A stretch of DNA of 64,000 nucleotides from NCBI GenBank assembly GCA_029861535.1, contig JAOTZC010000004.1, positions 1-64,000 of the forward strand, written 5' to 3'. The notes under the pieces were generated by a model. It did no database searches, was not told the origin of the DNA, and saw only the letters and a list, made by a program, of their open reading frames with translations. The position numbers and the translations under genes are program-made. Position 1 is the stretch's first letter. Each line of letters begins with the position of its first letter. Positions 24,351-31,671 of the stretch are shown here, piece after piece. The stretch comes from Gammaproteobacteria bacterium. Its GTDB lineage: Bacteria > Pseudomonadota > Gammaproteobacteria > Steroidobacterales > Woeseiaceae.

Positions 24351-24653
24351 ATGAACGGTGAAACGGAGAACGCAAAAGATCCCGACGAGATTGACGACAA
24401 CGTCAATAGTGATGGGGTTGGCGAAGACACCGTCGTCATTGATTCCGATGATGACGAATTCGTGGACAATGTCGGCGATCTTTCAGTCGAATTGAACGTC
24501 GAAGAGCTGGTCGCCAAACTTGAAGCGACGGACTCGGAGGACTCGGGTCGGCAACGTGAGATCAAGCGCCGTCTCGAGGAGAAGCGTGAACAGTGCGAAT
24601 CCGAGAAGGACCTCGGGAGTACCTACAATTTTAACCTCGACGAAGATATCTGA
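24351..24653 (+). CDS. Small acidic hypothetical protein
   Basis: This is a 100-residue, very acidic protein with many Asp/Glu residues in the first half. It contains the segment VEELVAKLEATDSEDSGRQR followed by EIKRRLEEKREQ and a tail YNFNLDEDI. I do not recognise a characterised family, though short acidic proteins with a similar 'VEELVAKLE... RRLEE' core occur in gammaproteobacteria. The ATG at 24351 has AGAGGTG upstream; an in-frame TTG at 24315 is less likely. It lies 113 bp downstream of gspF and converges with dnaE2, with a large hairpin between. Confidence 0.6.
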   Translation: MNGETENAKDPDEIDDNVNSDGVGEDTVVIDSDDDEFVDNVGDLSVELNVEELVAKLEATDSEDSGRQREIKRRLEEKREQCESEKDLGSTYNFNLDEDI

Positions 24654-24665
24654 TTGCGGTTATAG

Positions 24666-24744
24666 GCTGCGGACGTAACGCTCTTCATCGGAAGTAAAGC
24701 GCAGTGCAGCGAGCCATGACGTTGAGGAGCGTTATGTCCGCAGC
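24666..24744. repeat. Hairpin repeat, copy 1 (22-bp arms, conserved 35-nt loop)
   Basis: Arms 24666-24687 and 24723-24744 are complementary with two mismatches. They enclose a 35-nt loop starting TCGGAAGTAAAGCGCAGTGC and ending AGCGAGCCATGACGT. The same loop, differing at five positions, occurs in copy 2 at 31147-31181, where the arms are unrelated. It lies between the convergent acidic gene and dnaE2 and may also act as a transcription attenuator. Confidence 0.8.
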
Positions 24745-24748
24745 ATGT

Positions 24749-27700
24749 TCACCTGAAGTCTCTCGATTTCACGGTTAATCCACCTAACATTTCCGAGTGA
24801 TCGATCAACTGCTTCGCGATTACGTGGATTACTTTGTCTTCGATCTGAACTTCGCCACGCACGCCCATAAGCTTGGCGTTCAGTAGCGCCGCCCGATACT
24901 GATCGGCAATGGCCTTCCAGACGATCAGGTTCATGTGACCGGTTTCATCTTCGAGTGTCACGAAAGTAACGCCGCTTGCAGTTCCGGGACGCTGCTTGGT
25001 GATGACGAGACCCGCAACGCTGATGCACTGTCCGGTTTTAAGCTCCGGCAGCCGCCCGGCCGGGTGATAGTGGTAGCGGTTCAGGCGATCGCGCAGCAGA
25101 TGCATTGGGTGCCGCTCAAGCGTTAAGCCAATACTTTGATAGTCGGCAACGATATTCTGCCCTTCGCTGGGCTTTTTGAGGAGCGGCGCCGCCTCGAAAC
25201 GCTCCATTGACTGAAACAATGCGCTTGGCTTATCGACACCGGCCACCGCCCAGCGGGCCCTGTGGCGATGGCCCTCCAATACCTTCAGGGAACCGGCCGA
25301 CGCGAGCGCTGCAAGCTCGCGTTTATCGAGCCCGGTACGTTCGACGAGTTCTTGGGTACTGCCATAGCTGCCTGCATCGCGTGCGGTTTCGATCATCTGA
25401 CCGCTGTCTTCGGACAGCCCCTTGACCATGCGCAGTCCGAGCCGCATTGCGGCAGCACCATCTTCGCGCACCTCGAGCGTGCAGTCCCAATCACTGCAAT
25501 TAATATCGACCGGCCGTACCTCGACATCGTGTCGTCGCACGTCCTGTACCAGCTGCGACGCCGAATAAAAGCCCATTGGCTGGCTGTTTAACAGCGCCGC
25601 GGTAAACGCGGCCGGTTCATGCCGTTTGAGCCAGCACGACACATAGACAAGCAGCGCGAAACTTGCTGAGTGTGATTCGGGAAAACCATATTCACCGAAA
25701 CCTTCGATCTGTCGAAAAATCTGGCGAGCAAAACCTTCGTTGTAACCGCGCTCACGCATGCCGTTAATCAGCTTTTCCTCAAACGGGCCGAGGCCACCAC
25801 GACGTTTCCAGGCTGCCATCGCACGCCGTAGACGATCCGCCTCGCCAGCGGAAAAACCGGCCGCAACGATCGCCAGTTGCATAACCTGTTCCTGAAAGAT
25901 CGGTACGCCGAGCGTGCGTTGCAGAACGCCCTTCACGTCTTCGCTCGGGTAATCGACAGCCTCCTCGCCGTTTCGACGCCGCAAATACGGATGTACCATG
26001 TCGCCCTGGATCGGTCCGGGACGAATAATCGCCACTTCGATCACCAGGTCGTAGTAACAACGCGGCTTGAGCCGCGGCAACATCGACATCTGCGCGCGCG
26101 ATTCGATCTGGAACACACCCATCGTATCGCCCTCGCAAATCATGTCGTAGACCACCGGATCCTCGGCCGGCATATTTGCAAGCGTGTACTCGCGGCCATC
26201 GAATTTCCGGATCAAATCGAAGCTGCGGCGGATCGCCGTCAGCATGCCAAGACCAAGCACGTCGACCTTGAGCAACCCAAGGTCCTCGAGGTCATCCTTT
26301 TCCCACTGAATGACTGTCCTGTCATCCATGGCGGCATTTTCAACGGGGACGAGTTCGGATAACGGCCCGTTCGATATGACAAAACCGCCAACATGTTGCG
26401 ACAAGTGCCGTGGAAACCCGATCAGCTCGCCGACCAAGTACAGCAAACGTTTGATCACCGGACTATTGGGGCTCAAGCCGGCCTCGAGAATACGACTTTC
26501 ATCGACCTGCTTGCCGTCCCACCACTGCATCGACCGCGATAGGCGGCCAACCTGCAGATCGCTTAAGCCCAGTGCCTTGCCGACATCGCGTAGCGCGCTG
26601 CGCGGCCGGTAGGTAATCACCGTCGCGGCGAGTGCTGCCCGTTCGCGCCCGTACTTCTGATAGATGTACTGAATCACCTCCTCGCGACGTTCGTGTTCGA
26701 AGTCGACGTCGATATCCGGCGGTTCGTTGCGCTCCTTCGAAATAAATCGTTCGACGAGCATCGCCATACGAGCCGGATCGACTTCAGTGATACCTAAACA
26801 AAAACACACGGCCGAGTTCGCCGCGGAGCCTCTGCCTTGGCACAAAATGCCCTTCGAGCGCGCGAACGCGACGATGTCATAGACCGTCAGGAAGTACGGC
26901 TCATAATCGAGGTCGGCAATCAGTTGTAGTTCGTGCTCGATTAGCCGGACGACCTTATCCGGCACGCCGAGAGGCCAGCGCCGCCGCATACCCTCTTCGG
27001 TCAGGCGCCGTAGATAGCTCGCTGTTGTTTCGTCGTCGGGCACAATTTCGTCTGGGTATTCATAGCGAATCTCATCGAGTGAAAAATGCATCGCGGCGGC
27101 GATATGCACAGATTCGGCCAGCAGGTCGACAGGATAGATGCGTTGTAAAAGCTCGATTGAACGCAGGTGCCGCTCACCGTTCGGATACAACAGGAAACCT
27201 GCTTGATCGATCACGATGCGTTCGCGAATCGCTGTCAGCGCGTCCTGCAAAATTCGCCGTGAACGGCGGTGCATGTGCACATCGCCGCAGGCAACAAGTG
27301 GCAGCTTCAGGCGCCGGCCGGTGTCACGAAGCCGCGCGAGCTGTTCGCGTTGCCGGCCGTCCGCGAGTAGCTCAACGGCAATCCACAAACGATCACGAAA
27401 TGTCTCGCGTATCCAATGGTCCTCGACATCGAGCGAAAACTGATCGTCGGGCACCCATATCACGACGCAATCCGGCAAACCGCTGTCGAAATCGAGCCGC
27501 GTGAGCTCGTAGTGACCTTTATCCGCCGCGCGCCGTGCGCGCGTGATCAGCTCACAGAGTGCCGCATAGCCGGTGCAACTTTTCGCCAGCACGATGAGCT
27601 TGCGGCCACTGCGCAAGCGCAGTTCGGAACCGATGATGAGTTTCTTAAGACCACATTCTTTCGCCGCCATGTGCGCGCGCACGATGCCGGACATCGAACA

Positions 27701-27838
27701 CTCGTCGGTGATCGCGAGTGCTTCATAACCGAGTGCGGCGGCCGTCTCGACGAGTTCCTCGGGGTGCGATGCACCTCTTAAGAACGTGAAATTGGATATC
27801 GCATGCAGCTCGGCATAACGGCAGTGCCGCGTGTTCAT
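24749..27838 (-). CDS. dnaE2: Error-prone DNA polymerase DnaE2 (ImuC)
   Basis: This is a 1029-residue C-family polymerase, the catalytic member of the SOS mutasome with ImuA and ImuB. I use the ATG at 27838, which overlaps the imuB stop (TAATG); an in-frame start nine codons upstream is possible. An N-terminal PHP domain starts YAELHAISNFTFLRGASHPE. The palm has the catalytic acidic motif PPDIDVDFEHERREEVIQYI. The SQHVGGFVIS and GFGEYGFPESHSASFALLVY segments follow. A C-terminal OB domain ends with VTFVTLEDETGHMNLIVWKA. It is the last gene of the lexA-imuA-imuB-dnaE2 operon. Confidence 0.96.
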   Translation of the reverse strand: MNTRHCRYAELHAISNFTFLRGASHPEELVETAAALGYEALAITDECSMSGIVRAHMAAKECGLKKLIIGSELRLRSGRKLIVLAKSCTGYAALCELITRARRAADKGHYELTRLDFDSGLPDCVVIWVPDDQFSLDVEDHWIRETFRDRLWIAVELLADGRQREQLARLRDTGRRLKLPLVACGDVHMHRRSRRILQDALTAIRERIVIDQAGFLLYPNGERHLRSIELLQRIYPVDLLAESVHIAAAMHFSLDEIRYEYPDEIVPDDETTASYLRRLTEEGMRRRWPLGVPDKVVRLIEHELQLIADLDYEPYFLTVYDIVAFARSKGILCQGRGSAANSAVCFCLGITEVDPARMAMLVERFISKERNEPPDIDVDFEHERREEVIQYIYQKYGRERAALAATVITYRPRSALRDVGKALGLSDLQVGRLSRSMQWWDGKQVDESRILEAGLSPNSPVIKRLLYLVGELIGFPRHLSQHVGGFVISNGPLSELVPVENAAMDDRTVIQWEKDDLEDLGLLKVDVLGLGMLTAIRRSFDLIRKFDGREYTLANMPAEDPVVYDMICEGDTMGVFQIESRAQMSMLPRLKPRCYYDLVIEVAIIRPGPIQGDMVHPYLRRRNGEEAVDYPSEDVKGVLQRTLGVPIFQEQVMQLAIVAAGFSAGEADRLRRAMAAWKRRGGLGPFEEKLINGMRERGYNEGFARQIFRQIEGFGEYGFPESHSASFALLVYVSCWLKRHEPAAFTAALLNSQPMGFYSASQLVQDVRRHDVEVRPVDINCSDWDCTLEVREDGAAAMRLGLRMVKGLSEDSGQMIETARDAGSYGSTQELVERTGLDKRELAALASAGSLKVLEGHRHRARWAVAGVDKPSALFQSMERFEAAPLLKKPSEGQNIVADYQSIGLTLERHPMHLLRDRLNRYHYHPAGRLPELKTGQCISVAGLVITKQRPGTASGVTFVTLEDETGHMNLIVWKAIADQYRAALLNAKLMGVRGEVQIEDKVIHVIAKQLIDHSEMLGGLTVKSRDFR

Positions 27839-29454
27839 TATCCAAAGATGCCGTGTAGGTACCAATCAGACCGCGTGCTGCGATTCTTAAAAATCCACAA
27901 CCGCATGCCACGCGGATTAATGGCCGTGTAGTAATCACGGGCAATCCCATTCTCATCCCACCAGCCAGTCTCGAGACGCTCAGGGCCTTCGAGCAACCTC
28001 AGCCGGCCGAGATGTAGCGGGTAGCCTTCTTCGGCGTGCAGCGGTGCCGGTTCGGGCAACATCCACAGCGGCCGCTTAAGGCCGCGTTTGACGAACGACA
28101 GCGCATCACTGACTTTGCCAGCCAGCAGATTGCGCGAGCGCCACGCAAGCTGTGGCCGATGTTCGGCCACCGTCGCCACGCCGTTCACCGACTGGTTGCC
28201 GATACGCGCCACCAAACGTTCGGCCAGTTGCGTCATCGAATAACGTTCGCTTCCCTCTGCGCGTCCCTGAAACGCCAGACGTCCGGACTCGGCCTGCAGC
28301 GGCTGTGTATGTCCGCCCTGCAGACGAACCGCAATCACAGGTTCGGGCAAACCTAGGCGTTCGAAACGAATACTCAACAGCTCCGACCAGCGCTTCGCCG
28401 ATCGATCCGCCTGCATGCAACCGAGTGACAACTTCGTCGCCGCTGCTTTAAGGTGATAAAAACTGAAACACAGTCGCTGCGTACCTAGTTGTCGCACGAG
28501 CAAAAACTGTTCGTGCGCCACCAGCAGTTCGCGACAGATCGCCAGCAGTAATTCGCGATCACTCTGTTCCTCAATCATTTCGTAGTCGGCACAGAAATGT
28601 TCAGGCGCACGCCAGGAGGTTCGTGGGTCCGGCAGCCGGCCGACCGCACGATCGAGTTCGATCAGCCGCTTCGCACCGAACCGCCGCGCAAAACCTTCGC
28701 GCGGTAGCCGCAGGCAATCACCAATCTTCGTAATACCCATGCCCGCCAGCGATTCGGTAGCCGCCACCGGCCAATCGAGGCAGTACAACGGCAACTTTCT
28801 GAGTATCGGCACCAGATTCGTGGCCTCGCGCACGCAGACACGTCGCCCACCGCGCGCAAGCCAGGTCGCCGCAAGCGGTGTCGGCGCAATCGAAAGCGAT
28901 GCGGCGAAGCCCTGCCGTTCGAGACCTTTAGACACCTGTTGGCGCAGACTTTGCAAACCGCCATACAGGCGCAGGCTGCCCGCGATTTCGAGTAGCAGTA
29001 CATCGCTGCTGACGATCGACACAAACGATGAAAACTGTTCGAGCCAGGCGGCGAGTGACTCGAGTACCTGCTGCTCTTTTAGTGTGCAGCGCTCCTCGAG
29101 TTCGAGCTCCGGCAACAGCGCCAGTGCGGCATTCGCCGATTGCCCCGGCATGACGCCAGCCGCAATGGCTGCTTCGTTCGCAAGTAGCACGCGATGAATG
29201 CCGTGTTGGTCTTCCACTACGGCCAAGGGTGCTGTGCCCTTGCCGCTAGCCTCCAGTGACAGGTTTGGCAGATACACGCAGAACCAGAGCCGCCGTGTTG
29301 CCGTGCTTAAAGGCGTGGATTCAGACGGCGGTGCGGCGTCGGCGAGCGGCAGTAACACCTGCAGGCCATCAGGCTTTGCACCATGATGGATTTTCCCTGG
29401 CGGAGCCGGGGCCGCCTCCCGCGCCAGAACAGGATTTTTAGTGGTACGGGCCAC
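27838..29454 (-). CDS. imuB: DNA polymerase Y-family-like protein ImuB
   Basis: ImuB resembles Y-family polymerases but is catalytically inactive and serves as the beta-clamp-binding hub of the mutasome. The core starts RRLWFCVYLPNLSLEASG and includes PLAVVEDQHGIHRVLLANEA, later LPREGFARRFGAKRLIELDR. The start is uncertain: a GTG at 29454 gives 538 residues with AGG upstream, and a TTG at 29472 would add six. Both carry about 50 residues before the conserved core. The segment before the start lies in a 31-bp inverted repeat. It is translationally coupled to dnaE2. Confidence 0.88.
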   Translation of the reverse strand: MARTTKNPVLAREAAPAPPGKIHHGAKPDGLQVLLPLADAAPPSESTPLSTATRRLWFCVYLPNLSLEASGKGTAPLAVVEDQHGIHRVLLANEAAIAAGVMPGQSANAALALLPELELEERCTLKEQQVLESLAAWLEQFSSFVSIVSSDVLLLEIAGSLRLYGGLQSLRQQVSKGLERQGFAASLSIAPTPLAATWLARGGRRVCVREATNLVPILRKLPLYCLDWPVAATESLAGMGITKIGDCLRLPREGFARRFGAKRLIELDRAVGRLPDPRTSWRAPEHFCADYEMIEEQSDRELLLAICRELLVAHEQFLLVRQLGTQRLCFSFYHLKAAATKLSLGCMQADRSAKRWSELLSIRFERLGLPEPVIAVRLQGGHTQPLQAESGRLAFQGRAEGSERYSMTQLAERLVARIGNQSVNGVATVAEHRPQLAWRSRNLLAGKVSDALSFVKRGLKRPLWMLPEPAPLHAEEGYPLHLGRLRLLEGPERLETGWWDENGIARDYYTAINPRGMRLWIFKNRSTRSDWYLHGIFG

Positions 29455-29457
29455 CTC

Positions 29458-29591
29458 AGAACCTCGGAGCAACTATTTCATGGCGGCGTTGCAATGGCTC
29501 GACAGACCTAAGGGTATGTTGTCGCCATTGCGCCTTGTTCTTCGAGCTATCCGCCTCCGGCGCCGTCATGAATTAGTTGCTCCGAGGTTCT
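29458..29591. repeat. Long inverted repeat between imuA and imuB
   Basis: Arms 29458-29488 and 29561-29591 (31 nt each) are complementary except for two positions; the outer 18 bp are perfect. Inside, GCAATGGC and GCCATTGC form a further partial stem. The structure fills the imuA-imuB gap, contains the imuA stop codon in one arm, and abuts the imuB start with the other. It could attenuate or uncouple imuB translation within the operon. Confidence 0.85.
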
Positions 29592-30237
29592 AGCCCGAGA
29601 AAATACTGTGCAGCCTTACCGGACGGCCGCCACGACTTTTGAAAACGTGGATATGGGTGCCCGCCTGGTCTGCCTGCATTTCGATACGCAACGCCGCCGC
29701 CGATGGCTCGTGACGGGCCGTGGCTGGCCGAAACGCGATCGCCCAGCTTCTCCCTTTTTCCGCCGCAAGCTGCAAGCGGCGACTGTCCTGATCGTTAAGC
29801 GTCTCGGGCCACAGCAACACTGCCGCACAGGTGCCCGAGGCCAACGCCTGCTCGGCGGACCAAAGGATTTCGCTGTCGTCTTTTGGCCGCACGATCAGCA
29901 ATCGCGACAGATTGATGCCCCAGGCATCGAGCGCGGGTGGATACGGTTGAAACGGTGGCGCTACCCAGGCAATCCAGCCAGGCTCAGTGTAAGGGACGAC
30001 CGGGTCGTCGGCGCTGAGCCGCGACAATGCTGGCATTAACAGCTTAAGCTCACCGATGCCGTACTGCTCGGTCAGTATTTCGGTCAGCGAATGTTGCGGC
30101 CAACCACCGCCAGGCAGATGACGGTCAAGCTTTTCATATCCGCTTGAAAGCCCGGCTTCGGTTTGAGCGTGCGCGCGACCGCGCCAGACGTGCGGATTTT
30201 CGAGCAGTTGTTCGAGTGATGATGAATCGCGCGGCAT
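29590..30237 (-). CDS. imuA: Translesion synthesis-associated protein ImuA
   Basis: This is a 215-residue RecA/SulA-related protein of the damage-inducible mutasome. Family features are LSSGYEKLDRHLPGGGWPQH, SLTEILTEQYGIGELKLLMP and WIAWVAPPFQPYPPALDAWG, with a C-terminal tail ending RPVRLHSIFSG. There is no intact Walker A (GxxxxGKT) motif, as is common for ImuA. It lies 12 bp downstream of lexA, so both are likely transcribed from the lexA promoter and induced together. Confidence 0.9.
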   Translation of the reverse strand: MPRDSSSLEQLLENPHVWRGRAHAQTEAGLSSGYEKLDRHLPGGGWPQHSLTEILTEQYGIGELKLLMPALSRLSADDPVVPYTEPGWIAWVAPPFQPYPPALDAWGINLSRLLIVRPKDDSEILWSAEQALASGTCAAVLLWPETLNDQDSRRLQLAAEKGRSWAIAFRPATARHEPSAAALRIEMQADQAGTHIHVFKSRGGRPVRLHSIFSG

Positions 30238-30249
30238 ACCCGAAACCCA

Positions 30250-30867
30250 TCAATGCAATGGCAAACCATCGCGAATAACGCCGACCACGACTCCTTCGAT
30301 GACCATTACCTGTTCGCTTAAGTCGACCTGGATCGGTTCAAACTCGTCGTTTTCAGGCAACAGCCAGACCAGCTTGCCGTCCTGGCGGTAACGTTTGACC
30401 GTTACCTCGTCATCGAGACGCGCCACGACAATCTGTCGGCTGCGGACTTCGGGTGTGCGGTGCACCGCGACCAGATCGCCGTCTAAAATGCCGGCGTCCT
30501 TCATACTCATGCCGTGTACCCGCAACAGGTAATGCGGTTTCGGATTGAAAAGCGCCGGATCGAGCCGGTAATGCGTTTCGATGTGTTCCTCTGCGAGGAT
30601 GGGACTACCAGCCGCAACCCGACCTACGAGCGGCAGCCCCATCTGTTCACGCAGGGAATCCTTGAGCTGAATACCGCGAGAGGCGCCCGGCACAAGCTCT
30701 AATACCCCCTTCTTCTGCAGCGCCCGCAAATGCTCTTCGGCAGCATTGGCCGACTTGAAACCGAGCTCATTGGCGATCTCGGCGCGCGTCGGCGGCATCC
30801 CCGTTTCGGCGATAAAGTCCTGGATCGTCTCGAGAATTTGCTTTTGTCTGGGGGTCAGTGGGCGCAT
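30250..30867 (-). CDS. lexA: SOS repressor LexA
   Basis: This is a 205-residue repressor of the DNA-damage response. A winged-helix domain starts [20 protein letters not shown] with recognition region [20 protein letters not shown]. The latent protease has the self-cleavage site Ala86-Gly87 (VGRVAAGSP), nucleophile Ser121 (HGMSMKDAG) and Lys158 (DDEVTVKRY). I chose the ATG at 30867, matching the family, over an in-frame start 22 codons upstream. Two LexA boxes overlap its own promoter, so it is autoregulated. It heads the operon with imuA, imuB and dnaE2. Confidence 0.97.
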   Translation of the reverse strand: MRPLTPRQKQILETIQDFIAETGMPPTRAEIANELGFKSANAAEEHLRALQKKGVLELVPGASRGIQLKDSLREQMGLPLVGRVAAGSPILAEEHIETHYRLDPALFNPKPHYLLRVHGMSMKDAGILDGDLVAVHRTPEVRSRQIVVARLDDEVTVKRYRQDGKLVWLLPENDEFEPIQVDLSEQVMVIEGVVVGVIRDGLPLH

Positions 30868-30877
30868 TTCAGCAGTC

Positions 30878-30893
30878 CTGTATGAATTCACAG
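30878..30893. promoter_or_regulatory. LexA box 1 (perfect CTGT-N8-ACAG)
   Basis: CTGTATGAATTCACAG matches the gammaproteobacterial SOS consensus exactly. It begins 11 bp upstream of the lexA ATG, between the -10 element and the start codon. Confidence 0.9.
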
Positions 30894-30896
30894 TAC

Positions 30897-30912
30897 CTGC
30901 GATTATATACAG
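30897..30912. promoter_or_regulatory. LexA box 2 overlapping the lexA -10
   Basis: Read on the minus strand this is CTGTATATAATCGCAG, one mismatch from CTGT-N8-ACAG. It contains the TATAAT -10 hexamer (30902-30907). It is 3 bp from box 1, 19 bp centre to centre, similar to the tandem sites upstream of E. coli lexA. Confidence 0.85.
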
Positions 30913-30929
30913 TAGTTTGCTCAGTGCAA
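30902..30929 (-). promoter_or_regulatory. lexA-imuA-imuB-dnaE2 promoter
   Basis: On the minus strand TTGCAC (30924-30929) and TATAAT (30902-30907) are 16 bp apart. The -10 is inside LexA box 2 and box 1 lies just downstream, so LexA would block polymerase binding directly. Confidence 0.7.
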
Positions 30930-30976
30930 GCACCCCACCACTTGAGACTCTGAGAGCAATACGCGGTAGGCGGCGA

Positions 30977-31204
30977 TACAGCGGGTGGTATGCCTCTCAT
31001 CGTCATGGCTCGGTCCGAGGCGATACGCCGGGTATCTGGTGAGTGCGACGACATCTCCCTCACTCGGGGGCCGCTTTGCTCAACTCGCTCGGCAGACGCC
31101 GCCGCGCTCACCGCATGCAGCTGTACAGCGGGTGGCAAGCCTCTCAGCGGAAGTAAAGCGCAGCGTAGCGAGCCATGACGATGAGAGGCATACCACCCGC
31201 TGTA
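30977..31204. repeat. Compound inverted-repeat block upstream of lexA and the lipoprotein gene
   Basis: A 36-bp perfect inverted repeat joins 30977-31012 to 31169-31204. Inside it, 31038-31056 pairs with 31094-31112 (15 of 19 positions, all mismatches transitions) around a 37-nt loop. Next to that is the copy-2 hairpin at 31124-31204. The block fills most of the divergent region between lexA and the lipoprotein gene and holds no gene. Confidence 0.85.
31124..31204. repeat. Hairpin repeat, copy 2 (23-bp arms, conserved 35-nt loop)
   Basis: Arms 31124-31146 and 31182-31204 pair with two mismatches around a 35-nt loop starting GCGGAAGTAAAGCGCAGCGT. The loop matches copy 1 (24688-24722) at 30 of 35 positions, while the arms are different sequences. 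Confidence 0.85.
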
Positions 31205-31239
31205 CCTTCCAGGTCTGTAGTGGTGCTTACACGCGGGTT

Positions 31240-31263
31240 TTTTGTCGCAAGGAGGCGACAAAA
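31240..31263 (+). promoter_or_regulatory. Hairpin presenting AAGGAG in its loop
   Basis: TTTTGTCGC and GCGACAAAA form a perfect 9-bp stem whose 6-nt loop is exactly AAGGAG. An ATG follows eight bases after that sequence. No T-tract follows, so it is not a standard terminator. Confidence 0.6.
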
Positions 31264-31373
31264 TGCAATTAAAACAGGCATATTCATTGCAGCCCCCGAA
31301 TAATTGCGAAATAATCCGCCTGCCGTTTTTTCCCAACAGAGGAATATTGGAAAATGAAAAAGACCGTAATTAA
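31263..31373 (+). CDS. Possible 36-codon leader ORF overlapping the lipoprotein start
   Basis: An ATG with an ideal Shine-Dalgarno (AAGGAG, 8-nt spacing) opens a short frame starting MQLKQAYSLQPPNNCEIIRL and stopping 20 nt inside the lipoprotein gene, in another frame. The predicted lipoprotein promoter (TTGCAG at 31287-31292, AATAAT at 31310-31315) lies inside this frame, so it would be made only from an upstream promoter. Treat as speculative. Confidence 0.25.
   Translation: MQLKQAYSLQPPNNCEIIRLPFFPNRGILENEKDRN
31287..31315 (+). promoter_or_regulatory. Putative promoter of the murein-lipoprotein-like gene
   Basis: TTGCAG and AATAAT are separated by 17 bp, giving a start near 31322 and a leader of about 30 nt that contains GAGGA ahead of the ATG. 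It is a reasonable sigma-70 match for a gene expected to be highly expressed. Confidence 0.4.
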
Positions 31374-31653
31374 AGCGAGCGCTATTCTGCTCACCCTCGG
31401 ACTCGCTGCAGGATGTGCTACAACGGGTTCTGACGAAATTCAGGCAACTGCAGATCGCGCTGCTGCTGATGCAGCCGCTGCTGCGTCAGCCGCCGAAGCC
31501 GCTCGTGCATCCGCAGATCGCGCTGCGCAGGCTGCTGCTGCCGCCCAGAGCACTGCAGATCGTGCAATGTCGGCCGCTGGTGGTGCGCAGTCTTGCTGTG
31601 AAGCCAACAAAGAGGCCATGGAACGTATGTTCCAGAGGTCGATGTCCAAGTAA
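31354..31653 (+). CDS. Alanine-zipper murein lipoprotein (Lpp/OprI-like)
   Basis: This is a 99-residue outer-membrane lipoprotein. It has a signal peptide with lipobox LAAGC (Cys21), then an alanine-rich heptad region of about 50 residues with repeated ADRAA and ASAAEA units that should form a trimeric coiled coil, and a C-terminus ending RSMSK. A terminal Lys is the residue by which Braun-type lipoproteins are joined to peptidoglycan. The facing gene is an L,D-transpeptidase, the enzyme class that makes that bond. A strong terminator follows 27 bp after the stop. Confidence 0.85.
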   Translation: MKKTVIKASAILLTLGLAAGCATTGSDEIQATADRAAADAAAAASAAEAARASADRAAQAAAAAQSTADRAMSAAGGAQSCCEANKEAMERMFQRSMSK

Positions 31654-31671
31654 CATCAGACTTAAGAAAGT

